DNA of 60,523 nucleotides from CAZGMJ01 sp964526785. GTDB taxonomy: Bacteria > Planctomycetota > Phycisphaerae > Sedimentisphaerales > Anaerobacaceae. How positions within the stretch are numbered: position 1 is the first letter of the stretch; each line of letters starts with the position of its first letter. A model generated the notes under the pieces. It was not told where the DNA came from. It saw only the letters and a program-made list of their open reading frames with translations, and made no database searches. Below, in pieces: positions 34,315 to 42,558 of the stretch. Position numbers and translations under genes: made by a program. The stretch is taken from the NCBI GenBank assembly GCA_964526785.1, contig CAZGMJ010000035.1, positions 1 through 60,523 of the forward strand, read 5' to 3'.

Positions 34315-35709
34315 TCATATATGCCAGGGACTGCGAAAATGCCGCGAGAGCATCCGGTCCGCATCATAGTCGTTCGAGATTCTCTCCATGCGTGAGTTCC
34401 ATTCGAGCGGCGAACCCGTCGCCAGCGCAATATTGACAAGGTGGCAAAGGCTCGCCGTTCGATGTCCGACCTCCGCCGGGGCCATCGGCTCGACACCGCT
34501 CTTGATGGAATTGAGAAAGTCACGGTGATGCCCCTCGCTCCGCCCAAGCCGAATCTCATTGGGGCCGATCTCCTCCTTCAGCACCGCTGCCGGCTCGGCC
34601 TGAAGCCCATCGCCGTCCGCGGAAACAAATATCCAGCCGTCTCCGCCCTCGAACCGCACGCCGCGCGACCCCCTGTTGCTGCCGATCAGTCGCACACCGT
34701 TGTCATACTCCGCCTCGAAATCGTAATCCATAAAGGCATCGAACAGCCCGTCCGGCAGGCGGCTGCCCCTCGCCGTAATTCTCTTCGGCCCGGTTTCATC
34801 CGTACCGTTGCCCAACTGGGCAATGTCGAGAACGTCCGACCCGCCGAATGCAACCTCGCCGCCCCCGTAATCAGAGATAAATCGCCACCAGAAGTGACAA
34901 CGGTTCTCCGTGTATGGCGCATATGCCGCCGGCCCGAGCCACATCTCGTAATCAAGGCTGCTCGGCGGCGTCATAACCGGCTGCGGCCCTGCCATTGCCC
35001 GGGCCGTCTCGTGATACGGCTGATCCGTCGGTATCCCCGCACGAATCGTCTGCAGCTTGCCGATCCGACCGTTCAGCACCAGTTCGCAGGCGAACCGCAC
35101 GTCATCATTGGACCGCGCCAAACTGCCCGTCTGCAAGATCTGCCCGTATTGCCGAGCCGCCTCCACGACCTCGCGCCCCCCCAGAACCGTATGTGCAAGC
35201 GGCTTCTCGCAGTAAACGTCTTTACCGGAGCGTAGCGCGTAGACCGCCATCACCGCGTGCCAGTGATCCGGCGTACAGATAGCCACCGCGTCAATATCAT
35301 CGCGAGTCAACATTCGCCGAAAATCATCGTATATTTCGCAACCGCCCCCGCCGAAGACGCGCTGGTTCGCCGCGTAATAATCGCTCACCTTCTGATAAGC
35401 CGGCTCCACACCGTGGGACTCTCCATCATAATAGAGATTTGACCGTTCCTCTGCATCGCAGACTCCAACCACCTGAACGTCCGGCTCGCTCAGGAAAACT
35501 TCCAGGTTCGCCGTCCCTTGTTGCCCGACTCCGATGAACCCCATTACGACGCGCTCGCTCGGCACAACCGTCCCGTATTGCCCCAGCACCGACGACGGCA
35601 CTATCGCCGGAAAGCCCAAAGCGGCCCCCGCCGCCACACCTGTGGCGCCGCGCAGAAACCTGCGCCGATTCATGCCCTCGCTCTTTGTCATGGAGCAACG
35701 TCGACCCAC
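34315..35709 (-). CDS. Gfo/Idh/MocA family oxidoreductase, Tat-exported (copy 8)
   Basis: A 464-residue member and last gene of the second (three-gene) array. Tat signal MNRRRFLRGATG (residues 13-24), Rossmann motif VVMGFIGVGQQGTA (54-67), catalytic motif VYCEKPLAHTVLGG (165-178). An insertion with a Gly-rich stretch (NQRVFGGGGCEIYDDF) lies between the two motifs and is absent from the first array. The C-terminal domain reads MWLGPAAYAPYTENRCHF and ends SRHFRSPWHI. The start is most likely GTG at 35709 (AAGGA 7 nt upstream); the ATG at 35691 has no clear Shine-Dalgarno. Confidence 0.92.
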   Translation of the reverse strand: MGRRCSMTKSEGMNRRRFLRGATGVAAGAALGFPAIVPSSVLGQYGTVVPSERVVMGFIGVGQQGTANLEVFLSEPDVQVVGVCDAEERSNLYYDGESHGVEPAYQKVSDYYAANQRVFGGGGCEIYDDFRRMLTRDDIDAVAICTPDHWHAVMAVYALRSGKDVYCEKPLAHTVLGGREVVEAARQYGQILQTGSLARSNDDVRFACELVLNGRIGKLQTIRAGIPTDQPYHETARAMAGPQPVMTPPSSLDYEMWLGPAAYAPYTENRCHFWWRFISDYGGGEVAFGGSDVLDIAQLGNGTDETGPKRITARGSRLPDGLFDAFMDYDFEAEYDNGVRLIGSNRGSRGVRFEGGDGWIFVSADGDGLQAEPAAVLKEEIGPNEIRLGRSEGHHRDFLNSIKSGVEPMAPAEVGHRTASLCHLVNIALATGSPLEWNSRMERISNDYDADRMLSRHFRSPWHI

Positions 35710-35730
35710 GTTTGAATCCTTCGCCCTGGT

Positions 35731-37032
35731 TTACAGATGCCAGGGACTTCTAAATGATCTCGACAGCAAACGGTTCGCCGCATCACTGTTGAGAAATACT
35801 TCCTTCTCCGGATCCCACCGCAGTTTCTGCTCTGTTAACATCGCAATTTCGCCGAGCAGACCGACGCTGATCGAGCGATGCCCGATCTCAATCGGCGCAA
35901 CCGTCTCTTTCCGCGTCTTCACACAGTCGAGGAAATTGCCGTGATGATCCGTACTCTTGTATAGTCTGATTTCATCCGCCCCGATGACTTCGTCGAGAAC
36001 GCTCTTCGGGTCGGCCTCGAGCTTGCCCCGCCGAACGTAGATCCAGCCCTTCTCGCCATACCACTTCGCCCCCTGCGCCAACTGCTTGTTGTTCGCAACG
36101 GTCAACTCGATCCCGTTGGCATACTTGCAGACAAAACGATACGTCATGGGCACATTGAAAATACCGTCCTTCGGATACTCGCCTCGCCCTTCGATCTCAA
36201 CCGGTCCCGTTCGCTCCAGGCCGAGCCCCCACTGCGCGATGTCGATGTGATGTCCGGCCCAGTCCGTCAACTGCCCCCCGGAGTAGTCCATGATCCAGCG
36301 CCAATCCCAGTGCGGTTTGCCGCCGCGTCCCCACCCCTGGTAAGGCCTCCATGGTGCCGGCCCGAGCCACATGTCCCAGTCCAGTCCCTCTGGAACCGGC
36401 TGCACCGGCGGATTCGAACCGGACCTGCCCGTTGGCAGGCCCACCTCGACCTTGTGCACCTTGCCTATCCGGCCGTTTCGCACCAATTCACACGCCCGAT
36501 GGAAATTCCGCGTCGAGCGCTGCTGGCTGCCCGTCTGCCATACTCGATTGTACCGATGCACTGCGTCCGCCATCGCCCGGCCCTCGCTGATCGTGCGGGC
36601 CAGAGGCTTTTCCGCATACATGTCCTTGCCCGCACGTGCCGCCATGATCACCGGAATGGAATGCCAGTGATCCGGCAAAGCCAGCGACAACGCGTCGATA
36701 TCATCACGCTGGATCAACTCGCGAAAGTCCGCATACATGCTGCAATCGTTATTTTGATATTTCTTGTCCACCTGCCCCTTGGCGCTACGCCTCCGCTCCT
36801 GGTCCACATCACACACCGCCAGAATCCGAACCTGATTGCGGCCAAGGAAGCTGCGCATGTTTCCGCCGCCGCGTGCGCCCACGCCGATACATCCCATCGT
36901 GATTCGCTCGCTTGGTGCGACCCCGCCGGCCCCAAGCACGGACGCAGGCACCACATAGGGAAAAGCCAGAGCCCCCGCCGCAACACCGCTTGTCTTCTTC
37001 AGGAAGTCTCGTCGGTTCACTTTGCTTCGCAT
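35731..37032 (-). CDS. Gfo/Idh/MocA family oxidoreductase, Tat-exported (copy 9)
   Basis: A 433-residue member. Tat signal VNRRDFLKK (residues 5-13), Rossmann motif ITMGCIGVGARGGG (44-57), catalytic motif MYAEKPLARTISEG (138-151), and MWLGPAPWRPYQGWGR with DWAGHHIDIAQWG. It ends RSFRSPWHL, as do its neighbours copies 8 and 10 (RSPWHI, RQPWHL), which marks these three as a subgroup distinct from the first array, whose members end GWxL or GWEI. It starts 21 bp upstream of copy 8's start; GAGG is close to the ATG. Confidence 0.93.
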   Translation of the reverse strand: MRSKVNRRDFLKKTSGVAAGALAFPYVVPASVLGAGGVAPSERITMGCIGVGARGGGNMRSFLGRNQVRILAVCDVDQERRRSAKGQVDKKYQNNDCSMYADFRELIQRDDIDALSLALPDHWHSIPVIMAARAGKDMYAEKPLARTISEGRAMADAVHRYNRVWQTGSQQRSTRNFHRACELVRNGRIGKVHKVEVGLPTGRSGSNPPVQPVPEGLDWDMWLGPAPWRPYQGWGRGGKPHWDWRWIMDYSGGQLTDWAGHHIDIAQWGLGLERTGPVEIEGRGEYPKDGIFNVPMTYRFVCKYANGIELTVANNKQLAQGAKWYGEKGWIYVRRGKLEADPKSVLDEVIGADEIRLYKSTDHHGNFLDCVKTRKETVAPIEIGHRSISVGLLGEIAMLTEQKLRWDPEKEVFLNSDAANRLLSRSFRSPWHL

Positions 37033-37133
37033 AAGCCTCGATCCTCGTTTTCGCTGTTCACATCAACTCATAAGTCGCACCATGCCGGCCCGGGACCCCT
37101 GCGTACGCGGCGGGCCGTTCCTGATCGTCGTCC

Positions 37134-38414
37134 CTATAGATGCCACGGTTGCCTGTACGGCCGCCACAACAGCCGATTCGCATCCGCATCTCCGACGAAT
37201 ACTTCCTTTTCGGGATCCCACCGCAACGGTCGTTGCAGTGTATGCGCAATATTGCCCAGATGACAGACTGTCACCGAACGACACCCCGTCTCGATGTCGC
37301 AAATGGGCTTGCTGCGCTTGCGGATCGCATCCAGCCAGTCCGCATAATGATTGTTGCTCTCATAGAGATGGACGTCGTTTGGCTTGAGCTTGGTATTCTT
37401 CAGTTCGTCGGGCCACGTCTTCAAGTGCCCGCGATTCGTCTCCACCTTGCCCTTGGTGCCCGTAAACAACACGCCGTTCGCCTCATCCCGCGTCATGGTG
37501 ACGCCGTTGGCGTACTTGTACGTCAACACCTTTACATCCTTGCCGTTCGGAGGGATAATCTCCATCGGACCGCTCTCATCCATGCCCATTCCCCACTGTG
37601 CGATATCGAAATGGTGAGCGCCCCAGTCTGTCATCCCGCCGCCGCCGTAGTAGCTGTGATACCGCCAGTGCGGAAAGCCGTCCCAACTGATATGCGGCGA
37701 CAGCTCCGAATGATACGGCCTCCACATAGCCGGACCAACCCACATCTCCCAGTCCAGATAATCGGGCACCGGCATTGGCGCAAGCTTGTCCTCCCCTGGA
37801 GGTCCGCCGACACCAACGGTGACGTGCTGGAGGTCCCCTATATACCCGCTGCGAACCAGTTCGCACCCCAGGCGAAAATGCCAGTCCGATCGCTGCATGC
37901 TTCCGGTCTGGAAGACACGGCCGTACCGCCTCACCGCATTGACCATCGCCCGCGATTCACTGATCGTTTGAGACAACGGCTTCTCACAATAGATGTCCTT
38001 GCCCGCCTCTGCCGACTGGATCACCGTAACAGCGTGCCAGTGGTCCGGCGTCGAAATCACAACCGCGTCAATGTCATCGCGCGACAGAAGGTCGCGAAAG
38101 TCACCGTACGTATCGCAGGTATAGTCCCGTCCGGTCTTACCCGTATAATGATCCTCGACAATGCCCTTTCCGCGTGCGAGTTTCAGTGTATCCACATCGC
38201 ACGCCGCCACTACCTGCGTCCCCGCCGAGTTCAGGAAAGACCTCATCAGGTGCTTGCTCTGTTTGCCGCACGCGATAAAACCGAGTGTAATGCGGTCGCT
38301 CGGCGCCGTCGCCCCGCCCTGCCCCAGAGCCGAAGCGTGAATCACATAAGGAAATGTCACCGCCGCAGCGGTCGTCTTGAAGAATTGACGTCGGTTGAGT
38401 CTGTTTGAACGCAT
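37134..38414 (-). CDS. Gfo/Idh/MocA family oxidoreductase, Tat-exported, degenerate nucleotide motif (copy 10)
   Basis: A 426-residue member and first gene of the second array. Tat signal LNRRQFFKT (residues 6-14). Where the others have GxGxxG, this copy reads ITLGFIACGKQSKH (residues 42-55): the first and third glycines are Ala and Ser, so cofactor binding may be altered. The catalytic motif IYCEKPLSQTISE (142-154) is intact, as are EMWVGPAMWRPYH and DWGAHHFDIAQWG. It shares TISESRAMVNAVRRY with copy 9. No good Shine-Dalgarno is seen. An inverted repeat lies 37 bp upstream of the ATG. Confidence 0.92.
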   Translation of the reverse strand: MRSNRLNRRQFFKTTAAAVTFPYVIHASALGQGGATAPSDRITLGFIACGKQSKHLMRSFLNSAGTQVVAACDVDTLKLARGKGIVEDHYTGKTGRDYTCDTYGDFRDLLSRDDIDAVVISTPDHWHAVTVIQSAEAGKDIYCEKPLSQTISESRAMVNAVRRYGRVFQTGSMQRSDWHFRLGCELVRSGYIGDLQHVTVGVGGPPGEDKLAPMPVPDYLDWEMWVGPAMWRPYHSELSPHISWDGFPHWRYHSYYGGGGMTDWGAHHFDIAQWGMGMDESGPMEIIPPNGKDVKVLTYKYANGVTMTRDEANGVLFTGTKGKVETNRGHLKTWPDELKNTKLKPNDVHLYESNNHYADWLDAIRKRSKPICDIETGCRSVTVCHLGNIAHTLQRPLRWDPEKEVFVGDADANRLLWRPYRQPWHL

Positions 38415-38450
38415 CTAATTACCCGCCATATTCGATTTATTTGTGGCGCT

Positions 38451-38468
38451 CGCGATTACGTCATCGCG
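38451..38468. promoter_or_regulatory. Inverted repeat upstream of oxidoreductase copy 10
   Basis: CGCGAT-N6-ATCGCG forms an 18-bp palindromic site 37-54 bp before the ATG at 38414. No regulator gene is in the window to match it, so this is only a candidate operator. Confidence 0.3.
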
Positions 38469-38633
38469 CAGCATCTTCTATCATCTTCTCGGCAACCGCC
38501 GATCGTACACGGAACAGCCCGGCAGGCCGTCCACAGCCCCGTGCCTGCTGATCGTTCTCCTCTCGGCACAGAATTGCGTTGCCCGGTCGATTGTCATCGA
38601 GGTTTGTTCGCGTTATTGACAATGCTCGGATGT

Positions 38634-38668
38634 GCTTTGGGCCCCCGCCTTGCCCGGGAGCCCAAAGC
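38634..38668. terminator. Stem-loop after the TIM-barrel epimerase gene
   Basis: GCTTTGGGC (38634-38642) and GCCCAAAGC (38660-38668) form a perfect 9-bp stem with a GC-rich loop, 14 bp beyond the stop of the minus-strand epimerase gene. On the minus strand no T-run follows, so it may be a Rho-dependent or processing hairpin and not a full intrinsic terminator. Confidence 0.5.
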
Positions 38669-38681
38669 CACTGTCTTTTCA

Positions 38682-39680
38682 CTATTTGTCGAATGCGGAA
38701 TCGAATGCTACATCCGAAGGAGCGAAATCCGCGTTCTTGATATAACCACACGCTTCCTCCGCACCGTGTTCGCGGTTCATCCTGCTGTCTTCCCACTCGA
38801 TCGACAGCGGCCCCTGGTACCCGATATCGTTCAGGGCCACGATAATCTCTTCGAAATTCACGTCGCCGTGTCCGATGGAGCGGAAGTCCCAGTAACGCCG
38901 CGGATCGGCAAAGTCCGTATGGCCGCCGAATACGCCAACCGTGCCGTCGCCGTGTCCCCACCAGGCATCCTTCATATGCGCGTGATAGATACGATCACTG
39001 AACATGCGAATGAACTTCACATAATCGACGCCCTGATAACCCAGGTGACTCGGATCGTAATTGAAGCCGAAAGCTTTGTGCTTCTTCACCGCCTTCAGTG
39101 CACGTTCGGCCGAACCGATATCGAAGGCGATCTCCGTCGGATGCACTTCCAGCGCAAACCGGATACCCTCGTCCTTGAATGCATCCAGAATCGGAATCCA
39201 TCGCTTGGCAAAATCCTCGTACCCCTTCTCGATCATATCGGGTGAGGCCGGCGGAAATGAGTACAGCAGATGCCAGATCGAGCTGCCCGTAAAACCGTTG
39301 ACCACTTTGACGCCCAGCTTCTTCGCCGCCTTGGCCGTTTGAATCATCTTCTTGGCCGCGCGTTTGCGGACCCCCTCAGGATCCCCGTCGCCCCATACGT
39401 CCTCAGGTACGATCGCCTTGTGCCGCTCGTCGATCCTGTCGCACACCGCCTGGCCGACCAGGTGGTTGCTGATCGCAAAAACCTTCAGCCCGTGCTTCTT
39501 CAGCAGTTCTTTCTTGTCCTTGCAGTAGTTATCGCTCTTGAGAGCCTCGTCCACGTCGAAGTGGTCGCCCCAGCACGCCAGTTCCAGTCCGTCGTATCCC
39601 CAGCTTGCTGCCTTCTCAGCGAGGTCTGCTATCGGCAGATCAGCCCACTGTCCCGTGAATAATGTTACCGGTCTTGCCAT
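38682..39680 (-). CDS. TIM-barrel sugar phosphate isomerase/epimerase family protein
   Basis: A 332-residue AP-endonuclease-family-2 protein without a signal peptide, so cytoplasmic. Likely metal ligands lie in GLELACWGDHF, FALEVHPTEIAFD, FGFNYDPSHLGYQ, YHAHMKDAWWGHGDG and LSIEWEDSRMNREHG. The family includes xylose isomerase-like, inosose dehydratase-like and 3-keto-sugar-processing enzymes. In this setting it may convert the keto-sugar released by the exported enzymes (inference). AAGGAG lies 8 nt before the ATG. It has its own promoter with a long leader and is followed by a stem-loop, so it seems to be controlled apart from the dehydrogenase arrays. Confidence 0.88.
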   Translation of the reverse strand: MARPVTLFTGQWADLPIADLAEKAASWGYDGLELACWGDHFDVDEALKSDNYCKDKKELLKKHGLKVFAISNHLVGQAVCDRIDERHKAIVPEDVWGDGDPEGVRKRAAKKMIQTAKAAKKLGVKVVNGFTGSSIWHLLYSFPPASPDMIEKGYEDFAKRWIPILDAFKDEGIRFALEVHPTEIAFDIGSAERALKAVKKHKAFGFNYDPSHLGYQGVDYVKFIRMFSDRIYHAHMKDAWWGHGDGTVGVFGGHTDFADPRRYWDFRSIGHGDVNFEEIIVALNDIGYQGPLSIEWEDSRMNREHGAEEACGYIKNADFAPSDVAFDSAFDK

Positions 39681-39868
39681 TTCGTTCTCTCCTTATCCAA
39701 GACATTACCAACTGTTGTTCTTCTGACGCGCCCTTCAACGGCGAAAAACGCGTCTGATCGTCTGTAGCATCCTCCGTGTGATGCGGCCTGCGATAATACT
39801 GCGTTGCCCACATGGCCTACACCCTGCAAGCGACCGAGTGGTCGCGGTCGGACGGCCCGTAAGCCCCA
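39681..39868 (-). promoter_or_regulatory. Long structured 5' leader of the epimerase gene
   Basis: If transcription starts near 39863, the mRNA has a leader of about 180 nt. On the minus strand it contains GCGACC-ACTC-GGTCGC, a perfect 6-bp hairpin with a four-base loop (near 39830-39845), and GACGCG/CGCGTC further down. I do not recognise a riboswitch class. Length and structure suggest post-transcriptional control. Confidence 0.35.
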
Positions 39869-39896
39869 ATTATACGCTTCACCCGTCGGCACGCAA
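39869..39896 (-). promoter_or_regulatory. Promoter of the epimerase gene
   Basis: Minus strand: TTGCGT (39896-39891), 16-bp spacer, perfect TATAAT (39874-39869). Confidence 0.6.
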
Positions 39897-39934
39897 CGTT
39901 AAACTGCCGTACACCGAAAGGCAACAACACCCGT

Positions 39935-41431
39935 TTATTCGACCTCCGTCAGTTTGAATACATACGCATAATCGCAGGGCGCCTCATCCGCCGACAGACA
40001 AGGTACGTCAATCACGATGTGCCCGTCCTCCGCCTTCCACCTCAACTGCTCATCGCTTCCGAGCAATTCCACCGTCGTGTTCGGCGAAGCGCTCACTTGT
40101 CGAATCACCAGTTTCTCCTTGGGCCATCGCGGCGTAATCGCATACAGCGTATCACCCTTGGAAGTGAAGAATGCTTCAATCACCGCCTTATCACCCGTGG
40201 GGGCGGACGTCAACTCCTTGATGTCATACTTCGCTTTGTATTGCTTGCCGTAGCCGACGTCGGGCTGTTTGCCTTCGGTCCATTGAAATGTCGTGCGCCA
40301 CGGCCACGACTCGTAGATCGCCTCGCCGTTCACTGCAAGCCAGTCGCCGATTTGAACCAGCCGTTCCTCCATGATGACCGGAATCCGTCCGTCTCCCGTC
40401 GGCCCGATATCGAGCAGCAGATTGCCGCCTCTGCTCACCAGATCGATCAACATCAATATGAGTTCGCGAGCGCTCTTGTAATCGTTCAGCGACTCGGTTC
40501 GGCTGTACCCGAAGGAATGCGCCATCCCCCGGCACTCCTCCCACGGATGCGATCCGCTCTTCAGCCCCGCCCCGTATTCGGTCGTGTAGTATCCGCCGTG
40601 TTCGTGGCGGCAGTCCTTGCCCCAGCGGTCGTCGATAACAACATAGGACCCCACCGGTGATTCATTGAAAAGCCATGCAAGCAACTCTTCGCTCCGCCAC
40701 TTGCTGCTGTGCATGTCCCACTCGCCGTCGGCAAAGATCACCGCGGGCTTGTACCGTCTCACCACGTCCTTGAACTGCGGAAACATGTGCTCGTCGACAT
40801 AGCGGTCGCGATTGCTCAGCCACAGCGGATTGTACCACTCGTACAACGAATAATAGATCCCCATCCGCACGTCCGTCTTGCGAACCGCCTCAGTCAACTC
40901 GCCGAGCAAATCCCGCTTCGGCCCCACGTCAACCGCATTCCACGCCCTGCCCCACGTCCGATTCGCATCCTCGCTCGGCCACAGACAGTACCCGTCGTGA
41001 TGCTTGCTCGTCAGCACAATATACTTCGCACCGGACCGCACAAAAACGTCCGCCCACTGGTCGGGATCGAAGAGTTCCGCCTTGAACTTCGGCGCAAAAT
41101 CCTTGTACTCGAAGTCCTCGCCGTAATTCTCTTTGTGAAACCGCCACCAGGGACCGTTTTTCTTCTTGTCATTCTCAACGCGCCGCCAGTACCACTCGCT
41201 GTACTGCCCCTTCACCGACCACGCCGGAACGGAATACACGCCCCAGTGAATGAAAATGCCGAACTTGGCATCCACCCACCACTTCGGCGTCGGCCGCTGA
41301 TCGAGTGACGCCCAGTTGGGCTCGTACGGCCCCGCCGGCGCCTTGCAAACCCCGCCTACGCAGCACTGCACCTGCCCGCACGCCATGCCGCACAACAACA
41401 AACAAACAGCACTCGCCAGAATAATCCTCAT
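39935..41431 (-). CDS. Secreted alpha-L-fucosidase, GH29
   Basis: A 498-residue exported GH29 enzyme that removes alpha-linked fucose. The signal peptide is IILASAVCLLLCGMACG, followed by a Cys cluster (CCVGGVCKAP). Family motifs include WWVDAKFGIFIHWGVYSVPA, YWRR, AKYIVLTSKHHDGYCLWPS and PAVIFADGEWD, whose first Asp fits the catalytic nucleophile. The catalytic domain ends near NLLLDIGPTGDG. A C-terminal beta-sandwich completes the protein. The ATG at 41431 is chosen because AAGGA is 8 nt upstream and the signal follows. It is the third gene after two DUF6807 genes in one unit, which points to fucose-containing glycan (inference). Confidence 0.94.
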   Translation of the reverse strand: MRIILASAVCLLLCGMACGQVQCCVGGVCKAPAGPYEPNWASLDQRPTPKWWVDAKFGIFIHWGVYSVPAWSVKGQYSEWYWRRVENDKKKNGPWWRFHKENYGEDFEYKDFAPKFKAELFDPDQWADVFVRSGAKYIVLTSKHHDGYCLWPSEDANRTWGRAWNAVDVGPKRDLLGELTEAVRKTDVRMGIYYSLYEWYNPLWLSNRDRYVDEHMFPQFKDVVRRYKPAVIFADGEWDMHSSKWRSEELLAWLFNESPVGSYVVIDDRWGKDCRHEHGGYYTTEYGAGLKSGSHPWEECRGMAHSFGYSRTESLNDYKSARELILMLIDLVSRGGNLLLDIGPTGDGRIPVIMEERLVQIGDWLAVNGEAIYESWPWRTTFQWTEGKQPDVGYGKQYKAKYDIKELTSAPTGDKAVIEAFFTSKGDTLYAITPRWPKEKLVIRQVSASPNTTVELLGSDEQLRWKAEDGHIVIDVPCLSADEAPCDYAYVFKLTEVE

Positions 41432-41490
41432 TGCACACATCCTTATTCGTCCAGCATTATCTGTTGAAATCACTTGTCCTCCGGCCGCAC

Positions 41491-42489
41491 TCAACGTACG
41501 AATCCCGCATAATTCTTCGCAGCCGCACTGCGGGAAGGCATTTCGCCCTTGCCGATCCAGATCCGATAGCGAAGCTTCAGCGTCTCGCCCTTATCGAGCG
41601 TCTCTTTGAAGAACGCCCCGAATCGCCCGTAGTCCCGATATGCCGAATAAACCGTCCCCTGGGGATTCCCCGGATGATTCATGTGCTGTACCACATACGG
41701 CGTACCATCCAACTCATACTTCAACACCACCCAGGGCAAATCCTTGTCCTTCTTCGGATCGATACCGTCGGCGGGAAACAGATACTTCGCCTTCCCCTCG
41801 GCCGGACCGGTCGCAACATCAGTATGCGGACGATACTGCATTCCCGCGTGCTCCGGATCGCCGTTGAGATACACCTCCCCGCGCACGGCCTTCAGCTCCG
41901 TCTCGAAATCCACTACCGCGATACAGTCCGCCGATCCCATCCCATCCGATGCCGGCACGCTGACAGTCATCGTCCGATGCTCCACAAGAATCGGTTCGCC
42001 CTTTTCATCCGTATCGTCGTTCCAGTGCACGACCGAAGTAAACTGCGCACTGTTCGCCGTCGTCTTGAGCGCCTCGAACTCCTGGTGCACCTGGTGTGAA
42101 CTCCGCATATGCCATAGATCGTACCGCTTGTCGTCGAACGTCAACTTGCTCCAGCCGATGAATATCCCCCGATGGTGCGGGAACTTGACGTTCTCTCCAT
42201 AGTATGCACTCTCACCATCCGGGCCGTTCGTCAATTGCCGCCCGCTCGCAGGATCGTACACATGCAGAAACGGCTTGTACGTCTCGAACGTAGTCGCCTC
42301 GCTCGACGTATCGTGCCCGCACATGTACCTCGCGATACGCTTGCCCTTGTACATCACGTCCAGCCACTTGCCCTCAACCGGCTCGAACTTGAAAGCCCCC
42401 GAACCCCCGCGCATATAAGCCGCCGCACTGCCGGCGCTCGCCAGCATTCCTACAATCACTGCTGCCATCCAAACTTTTCTAAGTTTCAT
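41491..42489 (-). CDS. Exported DUF6807 (PmoA-family) protein
   Basis: A 332-residue exported protein (signal VWMAAVIVGMLASAGSAAA). It belongs to the DUF6807 family, often named PmoA although it is unrelated to the methane monooxygenase subunit. Conserved segments are FKFEPVEGKWLDVMYKGKRIARY, VKFPHHRGIFIGWSKL, LWHMRSSHQVHQEF, VVDFETELKA and VQHMNHPGNP, with many His. The function is undescribed, but the family is recurrent beside Gfo/Idh/MocA and DUF1080 genes. AGAGG lies 6 nt before the ATG at 42489. It is a free-standing relative of the N-terminal part of the next gene upstream. Confidence 0.85.
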   Translation of the reverse strand: MKLRKVWMAAVIVGMLASAGSAAAYMRGGSGAFKFEPVEGKWLDVMYKGKRIARYMCGHDTSSEATTFETYKPFLHVYDPASGRQLTNGPDGESAYYGENVKFPHHRGIFIGWSKLTFDDKRYDLWHMRSSHQVHQEFEALKTTANSAQFTSVVHWNDDTDEKGEPILVEHRTMTVSVPASDGMGSADCIAVVDFETELKAVRGEVYLNGDPEHAGMQYRPHTDVATGPAEGKAKYLFPADGIDPKKDKDLPWVVLKYELDGTPYVVQHMNHPGNPQGTVYSAYRDYGRFGAFFKETLDKGETLKLRYRIWIGKGEMPSRSAAAKNYAGFVR

Positions 42490-42558
42490 CTCAAACCTCT
42501 TTCTGTTGTCCATCAGATTAGTTTCGCTCTGCAATTCTGCAACGTTACAAGTCGCATG

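Noticed and set aside
41491..42489. Methane monooxygenase subunit, from the family nickname PmoA
   Set aside because: The sequence is DUF6807, a soluble exported beta-rich protein with no membrane helices of particulate methane monooxygenase.
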